From Taiwanofungus camphoratus (taxonomy: Eukaryota; Basidiomycota; Agaricomycetes; Polyporales; Taiwanofungaceae): 64,000 nucleotides of DNA. The notes beneath the pieces are model-generated. The model saw nothing but the letters and a program-made list of their open reading frames with translations. It was not told the origin of the DNA and did not search any database. A program made the translations under genes and the position numbers. The first letter of the stretch is position 1, and each line of letters opens with the position of its first letter. Shown in pieces: positions 36,721-48,191 of this stretch. Where the stretch lies: positions 434,001 to 498,000 of the forward strand of contig CP021230.1 in the NCBI GenBank assembly GCA_003999685.1, written 5' to 3'.

Positions 36721-39394
36721 TTGCCGAAGACGTCTCCAGTATTCACCCGCTCACAAGCGCGTGAGGCTGCCAGTTGTAGCGCAAGCGAAAACCTCGACAA
36801 CAGTTCTACCACCCTTTCCACAACTCCTGACACCTTCGACCACGAGGAAGAAGACCTCGTAGATCATGAGCTAGAGTTTCCTTCAACCTCCGACGAACGT
36901 ACTTCGTCTCCCGAGCTTCTAGGGCTATCTACGCCAGAAGTCAACCTCTCGTCCCCCGATCCCTATGAACAGTCCGGTTCATCGCCTGAGCCAGAGGACC
37001 CAGTAGAATCAACATTGCATACCACTATCCCCACTACTACAACTCTACCCTCGTCCCAGCAGACTGTTACTCCATACATTCTTCCCAGTTCTTCGAATCA
37101 CCCCACACCAGCCACCGTCAATCCCTCTAAACCTACAATGAATCAGAACGCGGCACCTACGCCTTTTATGCCCCCTCGAGGCCATTCGACAGCCCCCATC
37201 TTCGACCCAACAGAAGTCCGATCGCTTCGACGTTACTTTCAAGACATCGAAGTCTTATTCACCCAGTGCAGAATAGTCGATGACGCAGAAAAGAAGTCAT
37301 GGGCCATTCGTTACCCCTCGATCGACGTCGCAGACCTATGGGAAACCCTTGAATCCTTTTCCGATCAGACCAAGACATACGCACAGTGGAAAGCCGACAT
37401 TCTAGCACTCTACCCAGGTACCGATGACACCAGGAAATGGTCCCTTGCAGACATGGACCAGTTGATTGGGGAGCGCGCACGCATTGGAATCCACAACGCC
37501 GCAGACCTTGGAAGCTACTACCGTGACTTCGTATCTATTACGAAGCACCTAATCACGCAACGACGACTCTCCAACATCAAACAAAGTCGAGCGTTCCTAC
37601 GAGGCTTCCAGCCTTCTCTACTCGCGCGACTCGAGGCCCGACTTCACCTGAAACATCCTGACCACTATCCCGATGACCCCTATCCACTTTCCGATATTCA
37701 CGCAGCGGCCACGTTCATTCTTCACGGTACTTCGAGTACGCCGACAGTCGCAGCACCGCAGACAACATCTTCAACAACTACCCCACCTGGCATGATTAAG
37801 ACCGAAGACATCTCAACGATCATCGAGAGCCTATCGAAGACCATCGCCACCCTTATCCAGCCCAGTAGTAACAAATCGAACGTAGCCGCTAGGCTTCCGT
37901 CAACCCAAGGTAGTACAGAACAAACCTGCCACTTTTGCGGCGACCAGAACCATAGTATTCGAAGCTGCCCGCACGTAGAAGCAGACATAGCCGCCGGGAA
38001 ATGCAAGCGTAACACCGAAGGAAAGGTCATACTCCCAAATGGTCTATTCATCCCGCGTAGTATCCCTGGCATTACGATCCGCGACCGCCTCTACGAGTGG
38101 ATTCGCCGCAACGTGCCAGCAGCACCTGGCCTGCTCTATGGCATCAACAAACAAGCCAGCGTCCAGACCTTCACGCTCAACATGGAAGGAAGAATCGAAG
38201 CCCTCGAAAGAGAGCTCCTACAGCTTCGAAAACGTAGGGAGGTCTTCGATGGCGTCGAGATTTTACAGCGCAAGAAATCTACTACGACAGCGCCGCAGAC
38301 CACAGAAGTTTCTGATACGACCCCCATCTCACGCAGTACCAATAATCCAGCGCCTGACACAGTCAAGTCAGCAGCTCCTACCGAAGTCCCAGTCCCAGCG
38401 ACCCCAGCTAAACCTTTGACGAGTACCTCTGCACCTTCGACGATCCCCACAGCTATAGTTCCCCCGCTGTCCGTACCCTCGACACAGCCCGCTACCGTAT
38501 CTACTCCATCAGCCCCCCCAGTCCATCCCTTTGCAAATGCTCGAGACGCGACCTACGCTCCGCCGAACCTTCGAAACTTCGCTACGCCACCTAAGCCTTC
38601 GAACGACAAGGGCAAGGACCCAGCTTACAAGACCATAGTTCCCATCCATCAGCCCAAGCTAGCCGACGACATCTTTGTGCGCTCAATGAGAGCTCCTCTC
38701 GTCACGCTGACGCCAGAAGAACTCCTTTCGATCTCGCCCGATGTACACAATAGGTATCGAGAAGCAGTTACACCCAAGCGAGTATCAGCGGAACCCGTCA
38801 ATGCGGCACACATCGTAGAGATTACCGACGAAGACGAAGCAAAAGAGGTACACCAGCTATCCTGCTCTGGTGCAGCGCTACAGCCAGGAGCTACTATCGT
38901 TCCCGATCCCTACGAAACTTATCTCAAGCACGTCCCACATGGCGAACATCCCGCCGATCTCACGGTTGCCCGCGACTCGAACGCTATCCGTTCGATCTAC
39001 GCGCTCGTCGACAATAAAGAACAGATCGAATGCATCGTAGATCCAGGCTCACAAATTGTAGCAATGTCGGAGGAAGTCTGTTTAGGCCTGAAGCTTCTCT
39101 TCGACCCTACGATACAGTTAAACATGCAGTCCGCCAACGGTGAAGTAGACCGATCTCTAGGGCTCGTACGCAACGTACCCTTCCAAATTGGTGAGGTAGT
39201 GTTATATCTTCAGGCTCACGTCATTCGAAACGCAGTATACGACATTCTTCTCAGACGACCCTTCGACGTCCTTACGCAAAGCATCGTAAAGAACTTTGCG
39301 AACGAAGAACAAACCATCACGATAGTATGTCCCAACTCCGGTGAAACCCTCACAATTCCTACGTATCCGCGCGGAAAACCACGCTTTCGACCGC
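36721..39394 (+). pseudogene. gag-protease region of element A1
   Basis: Long gag with an acidic Ser/Thr/Pro-rich N-terminus, a conserved capsid-like core (region of PIFDPTEVRSLRRYFQDIEV), a CCHC knuckle (CHFCGDQNHSIRSC, about 37926-37970) and a protease-like segment with VDPGSQIVAMSEEV (about 39040-39080). The segment from AYDILL-type RNAVYDILL onward is the C-terminal side of the protease, just before LTR B3 cuts in. This matches the DUF4100-type gypsy family. It is interrupted by the LTR insertion and is not expected to act alone. Confidence 0.85.
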
Positions 39395-41159
39395 TGATGA
39401 GTCCCGTAGCCTCCTGGCCCCCGAATCGCGATTTTAGGAGCTTTCTAATCCCCCAACCGACCACTCTAAAACTCTCCTACAGCCTACGACAGGAGGGATA
39501 GGTTCCTATAAAGTTCCTAATGCCCCCTCTCCTTCCTAAACCCTCCTAACACCCTACGAAGTCTTGCGAAGTCACACGAGGTGCTACGAGATTTCGAATG
39601 CTAGACGCGAAGTCCCTAACTCCTGCTAAGTCCACTATCGGACACTGCCGGCCCTCCCATACTGTTCCATTGGATCTAGGTCCTATCTACAACGTCACTC
39701 ATCCCGGGCTTAGCTAAGAAGTCTTAGCTAAGTCTCTCCTAGCTCTTGTGATTGCAGCTACCTCCGATAGGCTCCGAAACGGTCCGAAGTTCCGGAAATT
39801 GGACTTAGGAAGCCTTGTGCACCCCCATGGGTCTCGATCCTATGCCATAAGGTCATCCTAGGGCGTACCCATATGACCCTCCACCCAGTTAGGACACCTC
39901 CTGCCCCGATTAGGCCAAGTCCCGCTGCTAAGAACTTCGTGCGCTCTTAGCCCGCTAAGATAGGTGATCACGGCGCATGGCTGCTCTCGGATAGTCATCC
40001 CGCCCTCGTGAATGAAGTTGGTCACCTTTCTACCGTTCGTAGTTCCCCTGTTTCAGTTCCTAATTAGTTCCTATCCTCCTCGTGTTCACTTCGGAGTCCA
40101 GGCGTTTTAGTACACATTTCGGACTCGTAAGGATCACTTCGCGCAAGATTAGTTCACCTCACGCTCCCCTATTTAGTCAGAGGTAGTTTACTATGTACGA
40201 GAGAGACCCCTCAGTGCACGCTTCTCTCTTTGGAATACCAGTTCCCCTGTAGCTCCGATCTCAGGAAAGCGCCGCGAGTACAACCTTAGGAACGGTCCTA
40301 AGGTCCCTAAGTCTCCACCCCAGCTTCGTTTCAGTACCTTTGAACTACGTCTACGCTCGCGATATATCTACGAACTACGTCTACGCTTCCCGAACTACGC
40401 ACTACGATCTACGAAGTCGCCGTGACTTCGTGCCCTTCAGCACCTCTTATAGCACCTATCCGGTGGGCCTCCGCCTTAGTTATACCCTTAGGCTCACGTT
40501 GCGTCATCCCTACGTCCTACGAATAACCCTACGACTCCCCCATAGCCTTCATTACAGGCTATAGTACATCTCTCTACGCCCTCGAACTCTCCGACCCACA
40601 CCTCGACGTCATCAGACACTTCAGAGCTTCCAGCAACCTCGTTCCCTCATTCCTATTCCAAGTATTAGCTCTCCGAACCATCCGACCTCTCCTACAAGTC
40701 TCCTACGCCAGCCAAACCTCGCCCACCTCGCTCTAACAAACCTCTAAGCCTTACACCCTTTAGCTAACTCTAGCTAAAAGGACTTCGCAGCAGTCTCGTA
40801 CCCTCTGCCGCTTAGTAGAAATTATAGTCCATTGGCTTATTGCTCCCTAACTCTATACAGCCTACGAAGTCAGCTCGCGCGATTTAGCTAAAACTTCGAA
40901 GGACTTCGCAGAATCTCGAAGGACTTCGTGTACTTCGGAGGGCCTCGCAAGGCCTTAGGGATAGTATAACACTTAGGAACAAGATCCTGTTGTGCAGGAC
41001 CCTTGACCCCTTACTCCCCTACTTACAAAAACAAGACATACAGGTTTCCCGGTATCATACAGGTTGTAGCTCCTACCCTCACACCCTCACAGTTATCACA
41101 CTACCCCCAGCCACGTTGCGGAGCACTCCCTAGGTACCAGGGTCCCCTAGGTCGTATCA
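39395..41159 (+). repeat. solo LTR, family B (copy B3), inside element A1
   Basis: A 1765-bp LTR, TGATGAGTCC...GGTCGTATCA, flanked by a perfect CCGC duplication (39391-39394 and 41160-41163). It is the best reference copy of LTR B here and the innermost, so probably the youngest, insertion of the nest. Promoter words (TATATCTACGAA near 40370) are present but no gene is. Confidence 0.92.
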
Positions 41160-44100
41160 CCGCAACATCATAGAAGCTGTCCGCATGCGGGTTTTCACAC
41201 TTCAAGGATTTGATACCCCATCGTCAAGGAGAAGCAGCCCTAGTCATCGACTACGATGGGGCAAAGCCAAGTATTTCTTTCGTCGCTCCGATAAATTCTT
41301 CGATCTCTGGCGCAGTCCAGTCCCTTTATCTCTCTGCTTGTTCTTCATTCTCCTCACATTTGCAGTCTCTCTATACCGCAGACACAAAAGCATCCAGTTC
41401 GGCCACATCGAACGCTTCGACGTGGGCTTCGACACTTCTATTTTCAGCCCCTTTTGCTTCACTTCCTAATCCGTCCTTTTCGAACTCTTCGAATTGTGCT
41501 TCGACCTCTCAGCTTCTTAATTCCATTCATCCGACATCTTCTACGTCGACTCACGAAACCTACGCAGCTACTAAGAAGAAGTACAAGCCAGTCGCACTCA
41601 AGACTTGTCCCGTTCTAGGAGCGGTCCCCAAGCAGTTTTGAATAATTCGAGATATCAAGGGGGACCCCCTATCCATTATGCCAGTACTCTCAGCTGACCC
41701 CCCACCCTTCGAACCTACTGGCCGTTATACGCATGAACGCTTCGAAATTACGGAGAAACTTCACGACGGCACCTTCCTGCTCCCCGACGAGCGTCGAGTT
41801 CTCCATCACTTCATGTGCTTGCACAATGAAGCCTTCGCATGGACCGACGAAGAAAGGGGATGCTTCAAACCAGAATACTTCCCTCCTGTAGATTTCCCCA
41901 TCATTCCACATACGCCCTGGGTGCAGAAGAATATCCCAATTCCACCTGGGATCTACAATCAAGTCTGCGCAATAATCAAGCGAAAGATCGACGCAGGTGT
42001 CTACGAGCCTTCGAACTCGTCGTATCGATCGCATTGGTTCTGCGTAGTAAAGAAGGACGGGAAATCTCTTCGACTCGTACACTCCCTCGAGCCCCTTAAC
42101 GCAGTTACTATACAGCACTCCGGCGTACCACCAACGCCAGAATATCTCGCAGAACAGTTTGGAGGAAGGCCGTGCGGTGGCATGCTCGACCTCTACGTAG
42201 GCTACGACGAACGACTCATCGCGGAGTCTTCAAGAGACCTTACGACGTTCCAAACTCCCTACGGTGCCATGCGACTCGTCACCCTTCCGATGGGTTGGAC
42301 GAACTCAGTCCCTATATTCCACGAAGATGTCACGTACATTCTACAACCCGAAATCCCGCACTCTACAGTCCCCTACATCGACGACGTTCCAGTCAAAGGC
42401 CCCGCATCTGACTACAACGATGAGCAGCTGCCTTCGAACCATGGGATTCGAAGATTCGTATGGGAACACTTCGAAAACTTGAATCGAATCGTTACTCGAA
42501 TGCGCTACGCAGGAGGAACCTTCTCCGGCGTAAAGAGCGTTCTAATCTCGCGCGAAATCATGGTCATAGGGCACCGGTGTACTCCTGAAGGACGGTTGCC
42601 CGACAACTCTCGAGTCTCAGCAATACGCAACTGGGGCCCCTGCGCTACGCTCTCCGATGTCCGAGCGTTTCTAGGAACTATCGGAGTTGTTCGAATCTTC
42701 ATACGCAACTTCGCCCATCGTGCCGAGGCCCTCGTACGCCTTACGAGGAAGGATGTAGAGTTCGAATTCGGTCCTGAGCAAATCGTAGCACAAGAAGACC
42801 TCAAGGACGCTCTACTCTCCTCCCCTGCACTACGAGCTATCAACTACAATTCCCCGTCTCCCGTAATCCTCGCAGTCGACACTTCATTCATTGCAGTTGG
42901 GTACCACCTTTGTCAGTGCGACGAAGCCAACACTCGAATCCGCTACTACAACCGCTTTGGCTCTATCACGCTGAACGATCGCGAGCGAAGGTTCTCTCAA
43001 CCTAAACTCGAGATCTACAGTCTATTCCGTGCCCTTCGATCCCTTCGACTTTACCTTATCGGCGTTCGAAACCTCATCGTAGAAGTCGATGCTCGCTACA
43101 TCAAAGGCATGCTCAAAAACCCAGATATCGCCCCCAGCGCAAGCATCAACCGCTGGATAGTAGTCATCCTCACATTCCACTTCACGATAGTACATGTTCC
43201 CGGTACAATGCATGGCCCTGATGGTCTCTCTCGACGTACACCACAGCCAGGCAACACGGTCGTAGAAGAAATCGACGAAGACTTCGACGACTGGATTGAT
43301 CACATGCACTCCTTTGTACATCAGATACTACCTCCCCCTCATACCCCTACGATGTCCGTGCTAACCAACGCAGAAGCCGAGGACGGCTCCAATGTCAAAA
43401 AGGAGGAAGATAGCTACAAAATCGTCCCGCGTTCAGAGCAAGCGCAGCTCGCAGATGCAAGACTCGATGAGGTCCTCGAGTTTCATCGAACACTTTCGAA
43501 GCCAGAAGGCATTTCGGACAGCGAATACGAAGGGTTTCTCAAGTACTGCGTGCTGTTCTTCTTGGATAACGACACTCTATGGCGAAAAGACAACCACGTC
43601 GCGCACAAGTTGGTCGTCAAGCCTGGCGATCGCCTTCGAATCCTTCGAGAATGTCACGACCGCACCGCTCATCGGGGCATCTACGCAACAAAAGTCTTCG
43701 TCAACGAACGATTTTGGTGGCCGTTCCACTACGCAGATATAGCATGGTTCGTCCGAACGTGCCATCTATGCCAGTCTCGACAAGTTCAGCAAATCCTTAT
43801 TCCCCCTACCGTCGCAATGCCCGCCCCTATCTTCGCAAAGATATATATCGATACGATGCATATGCCCGCATCAGGTGGATACAAATACCTCGTACAAGGA
43901 AGATGCTCCCTCACGACGTACCCGGAGTTTCGAATGCTTCGAAAGGAAACAGCGCCAGCGCTCGCTGACTGGATCTTCGAAGACATCCTCTGTCGATGGG
44001 GCGCACTCAGCGAGATCGTTACAGACAATGGTGCAGCGTTTATCAAAGCGGCAGACTATCTGTCGAAGAAATACCACATCAACCACATTCGAATCAGCGG

Positions 44101-44827
44101 CTACAACTCTAGAGCGAACGGACTCGTCGAACGACCGCACTTCAGCACGAGACAAGCCTTGTTCAAAACCGCCGACGGAGACGAGAAGAAGTGGTCTCGC
44201 GTGGCGTACTTCGTATTCTGGTCCGAACGCATTACGACTCGACGACGCATGGGTTGCTCACCGTACTTTGCGGTAACGGGCACCCACCCCCTCATCCCTC
44301 TCGACATCGTAGAAGCCACGTACCTTCAGCCCCCTCCCACTTCAATTCTTTCTACGACAGATCTCATCACACGTAGAGCAATCGCGCTCCAGAAGCGCGT
44401 AGAGCAAGTAGCCGAACTCAGCTCAAAGGTCTACGAAGCTCGTCGAACAGCAGCACTTCGCTTTGAAAAGGAGCATGAGCACTCGATCAAGGACTTTAAT
44501 TTCAAACGAGGAGACTTAGTGCTCGTACGAAACACGAAGATCGAGAAGTCCCTGAATAGCAAGATGCGCCCCCGCTACTTAGGCCCTCTCATCGTTGTCT
44601 CACGCAACAAGGGCGGCGCGTACATCATCTGCGAACTGGACGGCACAGTCCTCGATCGGCCCATCGCAGCATTTCGAGTCATCCCCTACTTCGCTCGACA
44701 ATCCATCCCTATCCCAGACAACCTAGAAGACATCTCAACTGAGCGTCTTCGAGAACTTGAACGATCCAGTTCGCTCGGCGACGATGACGATGACATCGTC
44801 GAAGACGTCGAAGAAAGCGAGCAGTAG
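41160..44827 (+). pseudogene. pol region of element A1 (RT, RNase H, integrase)
   Basis: After the solo LTR the protease-pol linker continues, then pol proper. The reverse transcriptase has YIDDVPVKGP (about 42373-42405), RNase H follows with LAVDTSFIAVGYHL, and the integrase has its zinc finger (HRGIYATK to CHLCQSRQ, about 43670-43790) and catalytic core (IYIDTMHMP; IVTDNGAAFI; NGLVERPH). The C-terminus has a GPY/F-like stretch (RPRYLGPLIVVSRNKGGAYI), and the tail is acidic. I see no chromodomain. YIDD in place of the usual Y-x-DD variants is normal for this lineage. Confidence 0.88.
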
Positions 44828-45221
44828 AAGCCCCTGTCTCTTTACTTATACTACTACGATGCGTACTTTTAACGGTCTCATTTCTCTTACTATATGCTTG
44901 ATTTCACCTCTCTTTCTATTTGATCTAGCGTCATTTTTACCTGTACCATACTCGATTCAACTCGACTAAGTCGCGATATCGCTTCGACGTTCTACGAACG
45001 TTTCGATTTGAACGTTGCGCGGAGGCTCACATTCTACGAGTCCTCCTAGGCAGTGATGACAAACTGAGCCTACCAACGCTACCATTTTTCTTACCAAGTC
45101 CTTCGATATGTTCTTCTTCTTCGAACACTTCTATTTCCTTCTAACACGCATTTCACAATTGGAACAAAGAATGTTTAAATTTTCTATAGTACAAAGACCA
45201 CGACCCGCCACAAGACAACGA

Positions 45222-46589
45222 CTACTCCTCATTGCCCGACTCTGCACCCACGTCGAAGCCGCCGCCCGCAATCACCTCCTGTTCTATGCGAATCAGCTCC
45301 AGATCGAGGTCATGGAGCATGGCGCGGCGAAATGCAATGTTCGCGCGCTCCGCCCGAATCATGCGGATGGCGGTGCGCGACTGCTCATCGAGGTCGAGCG
45401 AGTCCAGGTCGTCCTGCTCGAGGCCCAGGCGACTACCGCCATCCAGGGGAACCTTGATAGCGGGGCGAGGCGGCTGGGCCACTCGACGGTGCTTCGATCC
45501 GCTGACCTCTCCCGTCGAAGGTCCAGGCGAAGGAGGGGGGGCTGCAGAGAAAGACAAGTCAGGGACAAACGCAAGAAAGAAGAAGAAGAACTCACCCTGC
45601 TTCTTCGCACCACCGCGAGTCTTCTTCGTACGACCCAAGACCGAGACCCCACCGAAATAGCAGCCCTGCGCTGCCTGGATGCACCGCTCACACGCAGTGG
45701 CGCCCTCCGCCCAGACACACTCGACGGTCTGAATACGGATTCGACATCGATCGCACTACGAAGAAGCATTAGCTCAGGAAAGTAGCTGAAGAAACAAATC
45801 ACATACCTTTTCCCCCGCCTGCTGCTTCATCCGCGCGACTCGTGCCCAGTCAGTCTCGGGCGCCGTCGAGCCGTCGCGGTCGCTCTTCGACGCCTTCTAC
45901 AAGCCGGTCAGTAATCGAATAGGAGGGCAAGACTCCATAATGTACCGCCGCAGCGTCATCATCCCGAGCCCGTTTCTTTCCCTTCGAAGTGGCAGCGGCC
46001 CCTTCGACGTGCTCCCCAGTACCCTCCACCATCCTAGACACGTCGGCATCTGCCAACTGCGCGGCCTCCTCCGCCTCTCGTTGAAGGGCAGCCTCCTCCT
46101 CCTCACGCACCCGAGCCACACGCGCGGCTTCTTCTTGGTGGCGTTCTTCTTCGACACGACGAGCCTCGGCCGCAGCAGCACGGAGGCGTGCCTCTTCTTC
46201 GCGACGCCTCTCCTCTTCAATGCGACGAGCAGTGACGGCGTCGATCGCAGTGGCCAGGGCCGGCCATTCATCGTGGACCCACACGGCCCACGACTCGGCG
46301 GCAATCTCGGCGAGCTCACCAACCAGCGTCGACACACGCTCATCCACCTCTACGTCCTCAACGGGCCCCCGCGCCTTGCGATACGTACTCTACGACAGAG
46401 GTAGTTAGCAAATAGGAAAGGACGAGCTGATAAGAGACGTACCAGCAAATCCGCAATGTCCTGCGCCCAAGCTTCGACCTCCTCGGGGACGGTGTCGGCA
46501 CAGGGTGTATTGAGTACCGCGATCAGACGGTCCCGAGCGCGCTGAACGCGCGAAGCGACGACAGTGGGGGTAGCAGAACGAGAAGGCAT
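45222..46589 (-). CDS. antisense accessory gene of element A1: coiled-coil and zinc-cluster protein
   Basis: Between pol and the 3' LTR, on the opposite strand, lies a gene with about five exons and short GT-AG introns. Its start is 19 bp inside the 3' LTR border (ATG at 46589) and its stop at 45222. In order: a short N-terminal domain with several Trp (WAQDIADLL; SWAVWVHDEWPALA), a long Glu/Arg/Ala coiled coil (about 46000-46250), a basic KGKKRARDDD signal resembling a nuclear localisation signal, then six cysteines spaced C-x2-C-x8-C-x8-C-x2-C-x6-C (about 45670-45755). This spacing is near that of fungal Zn2Cys6 clusters. A basic RTKKTRGG stretch and an acidic helix-forming C-terminus follow. 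The frame stays open through all exons, so it looks whole. Similar unplaced proteins are common in agaricomycetes from memory. The role is unknown; a nucleic-acid-binding regulator is my inference. Confidence 0.7.
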
Positions 46590-46593
46590 TGTA

Positions 46594-46608
46594 AGGAAAA
46601 GGAGGAGA
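46594..46608 (+). other. polypurine tract of element A1
   Basis: AGGAAAAGGAGGAGA-type purine run directly before the TG of the 3' LTR, the usual primer for plus-strand DNA synthesis. Confidence 0.75.
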
Positions 46609-47590
46609 TGATAGGCGCCAGGCCCTTCTAGGCCCCGCGGAGCGCCCTCACTCGACCCTAGGACCTTAGTCATGGCTTCGACGCCACTCAACATGTCCGA
46701 TACAGCCCGAAAAGCCACCGCGGGACTCTCCGATAGCCTCAAATCACGCCACCGCCACTCCGCCAGTTCCGGTCCGATGTTCCGGTGTACCGATCCCTCT
46801 ACGCACAATACGCCACGCGCAGTTGCCACTCAATGTCCTCGCACATGACCGGTCTCGCCACTCCGATATCGCTCGATTTGCTACGATGCGCCACTCGATG
46901 TACTCGATAACGCTACGGCCCCAGGTCTTGTCTTAGTATATTTCATGCCACTCCATAATTCGTAGTACGCAAGAAGTTAGGATGCCACTCGTACTATGCC
47001 ACTCCCGATGCGCCTTACATTATAGTACAGTAGTATAAATGCGATGTATGGTGTCTCGGAACAACAGAGAAGTTTTCCCCTATCCTGCAGAGCTCAAGAA
47101 GAGCACCTTCGATTTAGTCACCTACTGCGTTCTACTGCGTCCTTCCGTCTTCGATTACGTTCGAAGAGTTGCGTCTACTATCTGCCTTCTACAGTATCTT
47201 GAAGGCTTGCGTCTCGTCCGTCTTCGACATCAGTCGAAGAAGTTGCGTTCAGTCTTACGCCCGCCTTCGAGCCACATCGAAGGGTTGCGCTAGCATCTCC
47301 CTCTCTAACCCAAGTCCGCCTTCTACAGAAATTCGAAGGGCTGTATATCAGCTAAGTTCTCACGTTTAAGCCTCTCCCTAGTATAGTACAGCATAGTAGC
47401 GCATCGAAGCTACGTCGAGCAGTCGCGACACACGTAGAGGGTCGTCGAAGACCTTCGTAGACGTCTCTCGACCCATTTGAGATCGGGAACCCTTTGCTGC
47501 TGACTCTCCCCTCCACACTAACTAGTTCTATAGCATTCCAGCTTCTCTAGGTCGTACCCAGTAGGGGTTGGAGTATTATAGTCCACAACA
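46609..47590 (+). repeat. 3' LTR of element A1
   Basis: 982 bp, nearly identical to the 5' LTR and of equal length. It ends CCACAACA and is followed by the TCGT duplication. It may also supply the promoter side for the antisense gene, whose start codon is only 19 bp away. Confidence 0.92.
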
Positions 47591-47594
47591 TCGT

Positions 47595-47951
47595 ATCACC
47601 GCTTAGTAGAAACTATAGTCCATTGGCTTATTGCTCCCTAGCTCCATACAGTCTACGAAGTCAGCTCGCGCGATTTAGCTAAAACTTCGAAGGACTTCGC
47701 AGAATCTCGAAGAACTTCACGTACTTCGGAGGGCCTCGCAAGGCCTTAGGGATTGTATAGCACTTAGGAACAAGATCCTGTTGTGCAGGACCCTTGACCC
47801 CTTACTCCCCCACTTACAAAAACAAGACATACAGGTTTCCCGGTATCATACAGGTTGTAGCTCCTACCCTCACATCCTCACAGTTATCACACTACCCCAC
47901 AGCCACGTTGCGGAGCACTCCCTAGATACCAGGGTCCCCTAGGTCGTATCA
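47595..47951 (+). repeat. LTR, family B, remainder of two joined copies
   Basis: ATCA (47595-47598) completes the inner LTR B. It is followed by CCGC and then by the 3' third of another LTR B (47603-47951, TTAGTAGAAACTATAG to GGTCGTATCA). In B3 the matching point reads CTCTGCCGCTTAGTAG, so the inner LTR B had inserted at that CCGC of an older LTR B. The older copy's 5' part was then lost, probably by recombination between the two. The right flank is CCGC (47952-47955), matching CCGC at 34090-34093. Confidence 0.7.
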
Positions 47952-48191
47952 CCGCACCTCGGCATAAGATCCTGTCATGCAGGATTCATTGGCCCCTTAC
48001 TCCTCTGCACACACTAGACTTTTAAGACCCTGACCATGGTCTAGGTAGTCTCTCTGTCATGTCCACCCACTTACCTTTTCCTCTGATATCCCTCACAGGT
48101 ACCACCCCGCTTTAGTCCTCCCTTCTCATTAGAACATGTCAGATCTACTCTCTAGGTTCATCCCTTTGTTCAGGACTCCTAGGTCGTATCA
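47952..48191 (+). repeat. LTR, family C (copy C2), right part
   Basis: Resumes with CACCTCGGCATAAGATCC, matching 7336 onward in C1, and ends AGGTCGTATCA. Together with 32812-34093 it makes one solo LTR split by the B and A insertions. Confidence 0.8.

Larger units (their letters stand above)
35685..47590 (+). mobile_element. full-length Ty3/gypsy element of family A (copy A1), carrying a solo LTR B
   Basis: Two 982-bp direct LTRs (35685-36666 and 46609-47590) are about 99% identical, with the few differences nearly all of the CpG-transition type, so it is young. The 4-bp duplication TCGT flanks it (35681-35684 and 47591-47594). A primer-binding-site-like TGGAGCCCACCGCGAGGGG starts at 36671, and a polypurine tract ends at 46608. 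The order is gag-protease, pol, then an antisense gene. The long gag and the YIDDV reverse transcriptase box are those of the DUF4100-type gypsy lineage of Agaricomycetes. It is interrupted by solo LTR B3 (39395-41159) and has about one other break, so it is not autonomous as it stands. Confidence 0.92.

Noticed and set aside
45108-45785. 225-codon plus-strand open frame after pol of element A1
   Set aside because: It covers the reverse strand of the antisense gene's exons and introns, has an Arg-rich shadow-like composition, and crosses that gene's splice sites.
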